Origin: a virus
Direction: 5' to 3' (one strand)
Length of the DNA: 28,418 nt
Virus record (IMG/VR): IMGVR_UViG_3300027749_000403
Span: 1 to 28,418 of that record
In this document: positions 23,152 to 28,395 of the stretch, in pieces
Layout: each line of letters starts with the position of its first letter
Position numbering within the stretch: position 1 is the first letter of the stretch
The notes under the pieces: generated by a model
What the model saw: only the letters and a program-made list of their open reading frames with translations
Told to the model about the DNA's origin: nothing
Databases searched by the model: none
Position numbers and translations under genes: made by a program

Positions 23152-23564
23152 TTAATTCAAGGTCATTAGATGATTTAAATCCAAAAGTAAAAACTTTATG
23201 CGAACAATTTATAAGTTCATGTCATTTAGTAGGAATTGATGTAATTATCACTAGCACTTATAGAGATTTGGAAAGTCAGGGGGCTTTATATGCTCAAGGT
23301 AGAACAACAAAAGGCAGTATCGTTACAAACGCTAAAGCTGGTCAATCATTCCATAATTATAGGGTTGCCTTTGATTTTGTGCCTATTGTTGGTGGTAAGT
23401 GTATTTGGAATGATGCTGGCTTGTTTACTAAGTGTGGTCGGATTGCTGAAGCTATTGGGCTTGAATGGGCTGGTTCATGGTCAGGCAAGTTCAAAGAAAC
23501 AGCGCATTGCCAATTTAGCGGTGGTTTAACGCTTACAGACTTTCAAAATGGGAGAAACATATAA
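23148..23564 (+). CDS. Endolysin, M15 family peptidoglycan peptidase
   Basis: A 138-residue zinc peptidase expected to cut the peptide bridge of peptidoglycan (L-alanyl-D-glutamate type, as in T5-like endolysins). Zinc ligands and catalytic residues are visible: H69 and D76 in QSFHNYRVAFDF, and H120 with E117 in KETAHCQF. The region STYRDLESQGALYAQGRT (about 36-53) is also typical. There is no signal peptide, so it needs a holin for release; a holin gene follows. Compared with the more usual SxHxxGxAxD form, residue 72 is Arg, a known kind of variation. The start overlaps the upstream gene. Confidence 0.92.
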   Translation: MINSRSLDDLNPKVKTLCEQFISSCHLVGIDVIITSTYRDLESQGALYAQGRTTKGSIVTNAKAGQSFHNYRVAFDFVPIVGGKCIWNDAGLFTKCGRIAEAIGLEWAGSWSGKFKETAHCQFSGGLTLTDFQNGRNI

Positions 23565-23947
23565 TGGGTGGACTTTTAAGTTTAATACTGCCAGCGGTCG
23601 TTCCTGCACTTACTGACGGTGTTCGTGGTATCTTTGCTAAGTTTACAGGTGGTGCTGGTGGTACTCCTCAAAATGTAGATGAACGAATTAAATTAATGCA
23701 AGCAGATACAGCAAAACTACAAGCATTAGCTGACATTGACAAACCATCAGGCGAACCCTCCTTGTGGGTTACAAATGTCCGTGCTATATTCCGTTATGCC
23801 GCAATTACCTTAATTTGGGTTGCAACAATTGTGGCTATATTTACACCAACAGTTGAAACTTCAATTACTTTGATGCTACTTGATTTAAGTGGTGCTTGCA
23901 TGAGTTTTGTCATTGGTGAAAGGATGTACCTTTCTCTTAAAAAATAG
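23564..23947 (+). CDS. Holin, 3TM family
   Basis: A 127-residue membrane protein that fits the three-transmembrane holin family: a hydrophobic N-terminus (LLSLILPAVVPALTDG, about 4-19), a soluble linker with DERIKLMQADTAKLQALADI, then SLWVTNVRAIFRYAAITLIWVATIVAIF (about 86-113 by pattern) and a final membrane segment with SGACMSFVIGERMYLSLKK. The LW-x-x-x-x-R and IGER elements are typical. It is expected to open the inner membrane at the lysis time so the endolysin can escape. It overlaps the endolysin by 1 nt and has GGGAG upstream. Confidence 0.85.
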   Translation: MGGLLSLILPAVVPALTDGVRGIFAKFTGGAGGTPQNVDERIKLMQADTAKLQALADIDKPSGEPSLWVTNVRAIFRYAAITLIWVATIVAIFTPTVETSITLMLLDLSGACMSFVIGERMYLSLKK

Positions 23948-23955
23948 GGCAACAC

Positions 23956-25116
23956 ATGAAACTTGATGATGGCTTAAAGCAATTTGCCACAGAAAGACAA
24001 ATAGAATATATAGATGCAGTTAATGAACATGGTGGAGTTAGGCAAGCAAGTGAGTTTCTAAAAGTTGCTGAAACTTCAATTCGTAGAAGTATTATTGCAA
24101 CACAAAAGAAAGCCGCAATAAGAGGTTATGCCCCTGAAAGTAATATGACTAGAACCGCCCCTGAACCCTTTGTGGTGCGCGGTGTATCAACTTACTATAA
24201 TGCCAAAGGCGAAGCATCAGGGCAATGGGTTAAAACCCGACTTGATGATTCTAAAATGCAAGCAATCATGATGGAAACGATTGAAGCATTAAAAGAAGAA
24301 ATACCAAGAGTAACATTAATGTTACCGCCTCCAATGGGCAACGACAAACTCCTTAATTGTTATGTCATTACAGATTACCACATGGGTATGTTGGCGTGGC
24401 ATGAAGAATGTGGAGAAGATTGGGATGTAAAAATAGCCGAAGCATTAATCATTAAATGGTTTGCTCAAGCAATTCAACAATCACCTAGTGCGAACACAGC
24501 CGTATTTGCACAATTATCCGACTTCTTACACTTTGATGGAATGGATGCCGTTACACCAGCAAGCAAGCATTTGCTAGATGTTGATAGCAGATTTTCTAAA
24601 TTGGTGCGTTCTTCAATTCGTGTATTAAGAACCGTGATAACAATGTTATTACAAAAGCATCAAAATCTTCACATTATCATGGCAGATGCTAATCATGACC
24701 CAGTATCACAGATATGGTTGCGTGAATGGTTCAGCGTGATGTATGAGAATGAACCGCGAGTAAGTGTAGATACTAGTCCTAATCCTTATAATGCTTATGA
24801 ATTTGGTAAGACTGCATTATTCTTTCATCATGGGCATAAGCGCAGGGTTCATAATGTAAGTGAAGTATTTGCTGGTCAATTCCGTGAGATGTTTGGGCGC
24901 ACCAAATACGCTTACGCACACATGGGGCATTTACATCATGTGGATGTTAAAGAAAATAATTTAATGATTGTGGAACAGCATAGAACATTAGCCCCTGCTG
25001 ATGCCTATTCCGCTAGGGGTGGTTGGCTAACTGGTCGTGATGCTAAAGTTATTACATACTCAAAAGAGTTTGGAGAAGTTTCAAGGCTTACTATTAACAG
25101 CGATATGCTTAAATAA
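23956..25116 (+). CDS. HTH-metallophosphoesterase fusion (calcineurin-like)
   Basis: A 386-residue protein. Residues 12-58 form a helix-turn-helix-like region (GGVRQASEFLKVAETSIRRS). From about 130 a calcineurin-like phosphoesterase domain shows its two-metal ligands in order: D140 and H142 (ITDYHMG), D189 (QLSDF), N246-H247-D248 (ADANHDP), H292/H294 (FFHHGHK) and H325/H327 (MGHLHH). The usual GD motif reads SD here. The set is complete enough to expect a metal-dependent phosphodiesterase, possibly a DNA nuclease of the Mre11/SbcD kind, although the substrate is unproven. It is the last rightward gene, 8 bp after the holin, and it ends head-on against an early gene. Confidence 0.87.
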   Translation: MKLDDGLKQFATERQIEYIDAVNEHGGVRQASEFLKVAETSIRRSIIATQKKAAIRGYAPESNMTRTAPEPFVVRGVSTYYNAKGEASGQWVKTRLDDSKMQAIMMETIEALKEEIPRVTLMLPPPMGNDKLLNCYVITDYHMGMLAWHEECGEDWDVKIAEALIIKWFAQAIQQSPSANTAVFAQLSDFLHFDGMDAVTPASKHLLDVDSRFSKLVRSSIRVLRTVITMLLQKHQNLHIIMADANHDPVSQIWLREWFSVMYENEPRVSVDTSPNPYNAYEFGKTALFFHHGHKRRVHNVSEVFAGQFREMFGRTKYAYAHMGHLHHVDVKENNLMIVEQHRTLAPADAYSARGGWLTGRDAKVITYSKEFGEVSRLTINSDMLK

Positions 25117-25353
25117 TTAATCTTCAATATGGGTTTGGTGGGTAATTTTATCCATCATTCCCTGAATTTCAGTTTTATCATAATGTAAGCCGTCATTGCC
25201 GTTACTTCCTATAATATCAATTCTATCTTCATTCCATTCAGCATCACGAATAGGATATTTTTTCTTGCCAAAGATTAGGTCGTAATTATCTTCATAATCT
25301 TTATTGTTCTTTTTACTGAATATTGAATCGCCAGTAATATCATTTTTAGCCAT
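25117..25353 (-). CDS. Hypothetical acidic protein (78 aa)
   Basis: A 78-residue protein rich in Asp, Asn and Lys: MAKNDITGDSIFSKKNNKDY at the start, a KKKYPIRDAEWNEDRIDIIG middle (about 30-49), and a C-terminal TEIQGMMDKITHQTHIED. No recognised domain. The start lies 8 nt inside the preceding 55-residue gene, so the two are likely coupled. It is the last leftward gene, and its stop codon touches the stop of the rightward metallophosphoesterase gene. Small acidic proteins in phage early regions often bind host proteins, but nothing here shows that. Confidence 0.65.
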   Translation of the reverse strand: MAKNDITGDSIFSKKNNKDYEDNYDLIFGKKKYPIRDAEWNEDRIDIIGSNGNDGLHYDKTEIQGMMDKITHQTHIED

Positions 25354-25513
25354 TTAAATCATTCCATCTTTTTAATAAATGTTTCAAAAGAGATAGAGGA
25401 ATAATCAAACCTAACCAAATCCAACTTTCGTTATAAACTAAGATGGTTATGCCACATTGCCCTATCAGGTCAATCAAAGTATATTCTTTTTTAGTCAAAA
25501 AATTAAGCATCAT
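25346..25513 (-). CDS. Small membrane protein (55 aa)
   Basis: A 55-codon leftward frame from ATG 25513 to TAA 25346. Its start is in an ATGA overlap with the stop of the upstream nuclease-like gene, and its end overlaps the next gene by 8 nt, a strong sign of a real coupled gene. The protein has two hydrophobic stretches, YTLIDLIGQCGITILVY (about 11-27) and WIWLGLIIPLSLL (about 31-43), and a basic end KHLLKRWND, giving a likely hairpin in the inner membrane. Function unknown; a superinfection or membrane-acting early protein would be consistent but is unproven. Confidence 0.65.
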   Translation of the reverse strand: MMLNFLTKKEYTLIDLIGQCGITILVYNESWIWLGLIIPLSLLKHLLKRWNDLNG

Positions 25514-25941
25514 AAATTTATGTTCCTATAAATTACACCATCTGACCATTGTTTATCGGTTGAATCGTTATAAAGGCTGATTACTTTACTAATTGTCATT
25601 AACATTGGCGATTTGTCTTTAAAGCAAAACGCATAATAAATTGGACACTTTTCTGAATTATACCATTCTACAAATTGTGGCAATAAATCATATTCCTTTT
25701 GTTTAATATTCCCAGTTCCTTTGACCATTATCAGTTTTGATCCCTGCGAATTATTAACAAAATAATCAGGCAAGTTTCTCATGCAAGAATTAAGATTATA
25801 AAAATTGGGTATTTTTCCATTCTTTTCATCAAATCCCAATCGTTTATAAAAGTATTGTTTTGATTGGCAATATGATTCAAATAAATCTTCAGCTAAATTA
25901 ACACCAATATTCCTTTCAGAATAAGTATTTGTTCCATTCAT
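25510..25941 (-). CDS. PD-(D/E)XK-like nuclease-fold protein, possibly degenerate
   Basis: A 143-residue protein whose layout resembles small PD-(D/E)XK proteins: a first helix with NLAEDLFESYC (E18), a strand carrying LPDYFV (P58, D59), then KLIMVKGTG (about 69-77), where the usual E-x-K reads M72-x-K74. A helix (KEYDLLPQFVEWY) and the IYYAFCFKD strand follow. If the fold call is right the expected second acidic residue is missing, so it is either inactive, uses a displaced acid (E18 or E83), or binds DNA without cutting. AGGGG precedes the start. Upstream are paired direct repeats and a large palindrome. Confidence 0.5.
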   Translation of the reverse strand: MNGTNTYSERNIGVNLAEDLFESYCQSKQYFYKRLGFDEKNGKIPNFYNLNSCMRNLPDYFVNNSQGSKLIMVKGTGNIKQKEYDLLPQFVEWYNSEKCPIYYAFCFKDKSPMLMTISKVISLYNDSTDKQWSDGVIYRNINL

Positions 25942-25950
25942 TTAAACCCC

Positions 25951-25980
25951 TATCGGTCATATATTACAATTTATCGGTCA
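25951..25980. repeat. Paired direct repeats TATCGGTCA, 21 bp apart
   Basis: TATCGGTCA occurs at 25951-25959 and again at 25972-25980, exactly 21 bp start to start, or two DNA turns. They lie directly upstream of the leftward nuclease-like gene, and the nearer copy touches its leader. This spacing suits a protein bound on one face of the helix, such as a repressor or activator dimer. No clear -10/-35 pair was found here. Confidence 0.6.
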
Positions 25981-25997
25981 ATTTTGCGTTGATTATT

Positions 25998-26030
25998 ACC
26001 GCACGGTATGTATATACAATGTATATACAT
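25998..26030. promoter_or_regulatory. Perfect 23-bp palindrome with an adjoining small inverted repeat (operator candidate)
   Basis: ATGTATATACA (26008-26018) and TGTATATACAT (26020-26030) are perfect inverted repeats around a single A. Each half is itself built on the palindrome TGTATATACA. Directly beside it ACCG (25998-26001) and CGGT (26004-26007) form a second inverted repeat. The block is non-coding and ends exactly at the stop codon of a 45-residue gene (26031), upstream of the nuclease-like gene. A dimeric repressor binding site is the simplest reading; an origin element is an alternative. Confidence 0.65.
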
Positions 26031-26168
26031 TTACCTCAATCTACCGCCCCATCTTCTGTTACGCATATCTGCGTACAGTCGCTTACATCTATCTGACCGC
26101 CTAAATGTTTTCATGCGACCATCCCATATAGGCTTGCCGTTAAGCATTCGCATTTGGTGGAGTATCAT
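26031..26168 (-). CDS. Small highly basic protein (45 aa)
   Basis: A 45-codon leftward frame from ATG 26168 to TAA 26031: MILHQMRMLNGKPIWDGRMK, then TFRRSDRCKRLYADMRNRRW and GGRLR. It contains 14 Arg/Lys against three Asp, with three Arg clusters. An AAAGG site lies six bases upstream of the start, and the stop abuts the 23-bp palindrome. Protein-like composition in an otherwise very AT-rich non-coding zone (Arg and Trp codons, GC-richer DNA) supports a real gene. It may bind nucleic acid through its charge. I do not recognise a family. Confidence 0.5.
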   Translation of the reverse strand: MILHQMRMLNGKPIWDGRMKTFRRSDRCKRLYADMRNRRWGGRLR

Positions 26169-26182
26169 TTTTTGCCTTTATT

Positions 26183-26239
26183 GTTAGTTAAGTCACACAT
26201 TACTGGCTAAAATTGAACCAATTGTGTGTACTAGCTAAC
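26183..26239. repeat. Imperfect inverted repeat (17-bp arms)
   Basis: GTTAGTTAAGTCACACA (26183-26199) faces TGTGTGTACTAGCTAAC (26223-26239). Thirteen of 17 positions pair, including the outer GTTAG/CTAAC and the inner CACACA/TGTGTG blocks, around a 23-nt loop. It sits just upstream of the 45-residue gene. It could be an operator pair or an RNA hairpin in the leader of that gene. Confidence 0.5.
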
Positions 26240-26243
26240 ATTT

Positions 26244-26300
26244 TTAACGCCTTCGTTATAAAACTTGCGACTTTCTGTCAGTATTAACGCTTTCGTTATA
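26244..26300. repeat. Two 17-bp direct repeats, each containing an inverted repeat
   Basis: TTAACGCCTTCGTTATA (26244-26260) and TTAACGCTTTCGTTATA (26284-26300) differ at one base and are 40 bp apart. Each holds TAACG and CGTTA as a 5-bp inverted repeat around four bases. Read leftward each contains TATAAC, a good -10 box. A repressor binding these sites would cover the start of transcription at two promoters. Confidence 0.65.
26255..26281 (-). promoter_or_regulatory. Second leftward promoter candidate (weak)
   Basis: Read leftward: -35 CTGACA (5 of 6 to consensus), 15-bp spacer, -10 TATAAC (5 of 6). The spacer is two bases shorter than ideal, so strength would be reduced. The -10 lies in the first 17-bp repeat. 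Confidence 0.3.
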
Positions 26301-26323
26301 GAAACAAATGTATCTATTAACAA
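26295..26323 (-). promoter_or_regulatory. Leftward sigma70-type promoter candidate
   Basis: Read leftward: -35 TTGTTA (4 of 6), 17-bp spacer, -10 TATAAC (5 of 6). The -10 is part of the second 17-bp repeat, so a bound protein would block it. It would drive the 45-residue gene and the three genes beyond it. Confidence 0.5.
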
Positions 26324-26362
26324 GCATTTAAACCGTTTAAAGACACATTTATGAATAGTAAA

Positions 26363-26494
26363 CTATGCTTTACTTTTTACAGTCATTGCTAAAGCCTTTT
26401 CATTGCAATCAGAACATCTTTTTCTATTGTTTTTTATAACCAATAGCATTGAGTTTCTATGTCTGCTACATGAAGAACAAAAAAATGTTTGCAT
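26363..26494 (-). CDS. Tiny zinc-ribbon-like protein (43 aa)
   Basis: A 43-codon leftward frame from ATG 26494 to TAG 26363. It has CSSC (6-9) and CSDC (27-30) separated by a basic stretch (RHRNSMLLVIKNNRKR), a C-x2-C, C-x2-C arrangement typical of small zinc ribbons. It ends AMTVKSKA. An in-frame TAA sits two codons upstream of the ATG, so the start is fixed if the gene is real. A strong hairpin ends seven bases before the ATG and there is no free ribosome binding site, so translation may be low or controlled. The four cysteines are the main support. Confidence 0.5.
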   Translation of the reverse strand: MQTFFCSSCSRHRNSMLLVIKNNRKRCSDCNEKALAMTVKSKA

Positions 26495-26501
26495 ATTTTA
26501 A

Positions 26502-26517
26502 AGGGGGCGAACCCCCT
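26502..26517 (-). terminator. GC hairpin with TTCG tetraloop after the SSB-like gene
   Basis: Read leftward, AGGGGG, TTCG, CCCCCT form a perfect 6-bp stem with the very stable UUCG loop, followed by TTTAAAA. It lies 12 bases after the SSB-like gene stop. The T-run is short, so it may be a weak terminator or an mRNA 3'-end stabiliser. Confidence 0.5.
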
Positions 26518-26528
26518 ATCCTATTTAA

Positions 26529-26786
26529 TTAAAAAGGTACTTCTTGGTCATCTGTTTCTTGGGTACTGCCTGATTTTGAATAAGGTTTTTGATTCTCTTT
26601 AGGCATTGGTTCTTTCATCATTAACCAACCATCAAAATTGATTGGTAAACTTTCAATATGCAATGTTTGACCGCCTGATTTAGTATCCATTACAACACCG
26701 CATCTAATCCAACGAGTTTTTTCAACGCCATCTTTGTTTTTGTATGTTTCGCCTTTAGCGATTAATTCATGTGTTATGCCAGCCAT
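26529..26786 (-). CDS. Small single-stranded DNA-binding-like protein
   Basis: An 85-residue protein. The core ITHELIAKGETYKNKDGVEKTRWIRCGVV (about 4-32) and KSGGQTLHIESLPINFDGWLM (about 36-56) is beta-rich, as in a reduced OB-like domain. A flexible linker then leads to DDQEVPF at the extreme C-terminus. That tail closely resembles the DDDIPF tip of SSB proteins, which recruits partner enzymes. It is much shorter than bacterial SSB (about 85 against 170). It follows the exonuclease with a 13-nt overlap and probably serves recombination/replication with it. The tail is strong evidence; the fold is inferred. Confidence 0.7.
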   Translation of the reverse strand: MAGITHELIAKGETYKNKDGVEKTRWIRCGVVMDTKSGGQTLHIESLPINFDGWLMMKEPMPKENQKPYSKSGSTQETDDQEVPF

Positions 26787-27397
26787 TTTAATTCCTTTAG
26801 TTTAGTTAGTGTTTCCGTTACTTCATCAAGAAAAGCAATTACAGCCTTTTCCGTTACTGCTATATATTCATCATCACGCATTACACGAACAACAAATAAT
26901 TCTAAATTTGCCCCAACATCAGGACAATAACTTACAAAATCGCACCATTTTCTGCCCGTACAAGCCATTTGCCATTGCATTTGACTAATATATTTACTTG
27001 GTGCTTTACCGCTTAATGCAGTTTCAATATGATTATTAGGCGTTGGGCATTTAATTTCAATTAATCCGTCAGTTGAAATAAGACCATCAGGGCTTGCCCC
27101 ACTCATTTCAATCGTTGGATGTGGTACAAAACCAACTTCATCAACTAATAAGCCTTTAATTACCTCGTAGGAAGCTCTTGCAAGCGGTTCTAACAGCGTT
27201 CCGCGTTCCATGTGAGTGTTAGTATAGCCGTCTGCTTTTAAACCTGTCAGGCGTTCACAAACAAGCATCATGCGATAATTCCGTCTAGTAATTGACTCAC
27301 CATCTTTACCTTTTGACAGAATATCAATAATCTTACTTGCGGTGGCTTTTCCTAATCTTGCTGAAAACCATTCATTTGATCCCTGAATTTCGTTCAT
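26774..27397 (-). CDS. YqaJ/lambda-exonuclease-type viral recombinase
   Basis: A 207-residue PD-(D/E)XK nuclease expected to chew one strand of double-stranded DNA to give tails for the annealing protein. It starts QGSNEWFSARLGKATASKI (about 5-23), the standard YqaJ opening. Catalytic elements are E70 (GTLLEPLAR), D104 (GASPDG), E114 and K116 (IEIKCP), followed by the conserved helix YISQMQWQMACTG (Q142). All expected residues are present. AGGAAACTAAATG is the leader. It is preceded by a 48-residue gene (ATGA overlap) and overlaps the SSB-like gene. Confidence 0.92.
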   Translation of the reverse strand: MNEIQGSNEWFSARLGKATASKIIDILSKGKDGESITRRNYRMMLVCERLTGLKADGYTNTHMERGTLLEPLARASYEVIKGLLVDEVGFVPHPTIEMSGASPDGLISTDGLIEIKCPTPNNHIETALSGKAPSKYISQMQWQMACTGRKWCDFVSYCPDVGANLELFVVRVMRDDEYIAVTEKAVIAFLDEVTETLTKLKELKWLA

Positions 27398-27540
27398 TTA
27401 GTTTCCTTTCTTTCAATTGATTTGGCTAATAGCCATTTATCGCCCATCTTATCTTTGCAAATTTGAACTTTCTTATCTCGCAAAGTCGTTTCTTTTTTTG
27501 TCGGTGAAGATAAACCGTAAACACTAGATAGAATGAACAT
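27394..27540 (-). CDS. Small basic protein (48 aa) before the exonuclease
   Basis: A 48-codon leftward frame from ATG 27540 to TGA 27394. It starts 17 nt inside the end of the 114-residue gene and stops in an ATGA overlap with the exonuclease start. GGGA lies five bases upstream of the ATG. The protein reads MFILSSVYGLSSPTKKETTL, then RDKKVQICKDKMGDKWLLAK, ending SIERKETK; it is Lys-rich. Without it the operon would have a 126-bp gap, unlike its neighbours. Overlaps at both ends support it. Function unknown. Confidence 0.6.
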   Translation of the reverse strand: MFILSSVYGLSSPTKKETTLRDKKVQICKDKMGDKWLLAKSIERKETK

Positions 27541-27868
27541 TTTTATCCCAATCTAAATTTTTACGCCAGTTATGAGTAATTTTCATTCTAGCGTGTTCGT
27601 GATTAATATCAAACATGGAACAAATCCAAATGAATGATGCTGGTTTTTCGCTATTGTCAAAAATCCAGTTGTAAGCAATACGAGCATTAAGCATTGCTTC
27701 ACCAGTAGTTTGCCTAGATTTATTGGATTTAGCCTTTAGCATTTTTACGCCTCTTGCATAGTCCTGAATGTGTAATGCCATTTTAGAAGCCCACAATCTT
27801 CTGCAAGAATTAATTTGATGCGATAGTTGAATGTCATCAGTAGTTCCTACCGTGCTAATATCATTCAT
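27524..27868 (-). CDS. Hypothetical protein in recombination cassette (114 aa)
   Basis: A 114-residue mostly helical protein between the annealing protein and the exonuclease. Features: RRLWASKMALHIQDYARGVKML (about 23-44), a basic loop (KAKSNKSRQ), and NARIAYNWIFDNSEKPASFIWICSMFDINHEHARMKI (about 61-97), where SFxWIC-x8-HAR resembles a helix-turn-helix with a basic recognition helix. It may be a DNA-binding regulator or an annealing accessory. The start overlaps the upstream gene by 4 nt (ATGA). I do not recognise the family with certainty. Confidence 0.7.
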   Translation of the reverse strand: MNDISTVGTTDDIQLSHQINSCRRLWASKMALHIQDYARGVKMLKAKSNKSRQTTGEAMLNARIAYNWIFDNSEKPASFIWICSMFDINHEHARMKITHNWRKNLDWDKNVHSI

Positions 27869-28395
27869 TCTGTTTCAACTTTGGTCAGTTTAACTTTCAT
27901 AATATCTTTAGTTTTGGTAACTAAAGTAAACATTTTAATATCCGATTTAATCATGGGCGCAATTCGTAAATAATTGGCTTGCAGTTCTTCAATCGTGGTA
28001 CTAGATGTAATTTGGTCAATATATGAATCTGCATTTACATCAGGCAAATCCTCCCCTGCGTAGATGTATAACCCAAGTCCAAAGCAAGCAATACACTTAG
28101 CCAAACAGCGCATGGTTGCATCACTAATTTTTCTGCTATCGGGGTTAATAATTGAATTGTTGCGATTGTCCATAACAGGCAATTGCATTTTCATAGTTTT
28201 GCCTAATGCTGTTACATTGCAGAACACCATCACAGTTTCACCAAAATACTTTGGTTCAGGAAATTCCCATGTTGCGGTTTCATCTTGTTGCAAAAGAGCA
28301 TCAACCGCCCATGTCCAAGAAAGATAGGTTAATTGCCCTTTCTTTTCAGTATGTTCATTAACATTAATTTCACGAAGTTTTTTATATGTTGTCAT
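27865..28395 (-). CDS. Single-strand annealing protein, DUF1071-type
   Basis: A 176-residue protein that matches the DUF1071 single-strand annealing protein pattern: INVNEHTEKKGQLTYLSWTWA (about 10-30), MQLPVMDNRNNSIINPD (about 70-86), and ATMRCLAKCIACFGLGLYIYAGEDLP (about 93-118), the most conserved block. Such proteins anneal complementary single strands in phage recombination and work with a partner exonuclease, here encoded three genes on. The C-terminal part is more variable and helical. AGGAAACTAAA precedes the start. It is the first gene of the visible cassette. Confidence 0.85.
   Translation of the reverse strand: MTTYKKLREINVNEHTEKKGQLTYLSWTWAVDALLQQDETATWEFPEPKYFGETVMVFCNVTALGKTMKMQLPVMDNRNNSIINPDSRKISDATMRCLAKCIACFGLGLYIYAGEDLPDVNADSYIDQITSSTTIEELQANYLRIAPMIKSDIKMFTLVTKTKDIMKVKLTKVETE

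Larger units (their letters stand above)
26169..26362. other. Non-coding early control region
   Basis: This 194-bp stretch between two very small leftward genes has no coding frame I can support on either strand. It contains the imperfect inverted repeat 26183-26239, the two 17-bp repeats 26244-26260 and 26284-26300, two leftward promoter-like pairs, and the small palindrome TTAAACCGTTTAA (26328-26340). Together with 25942-26030 it forms the control zone for the leftward genes. An origin of replication is also possible from the density of repeats. Confidence 0.55.

Noticed and set aside
26244-26300. Two similar 17-bp repeats considered as a CRISPR array
   Set aside because: Only two units, one 23-bp spacer, each unit overlaps a -10 box, and no cas genes are present; regulatory repeats fit better.
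25942-26528. tRNA or other structured RNA gene in the early control region
   Set aside because: No cloverleaf, TTC-loop sequence or CCA-type end was found on either strand; the symmetrical elements are too short and look like protein-binding sites.
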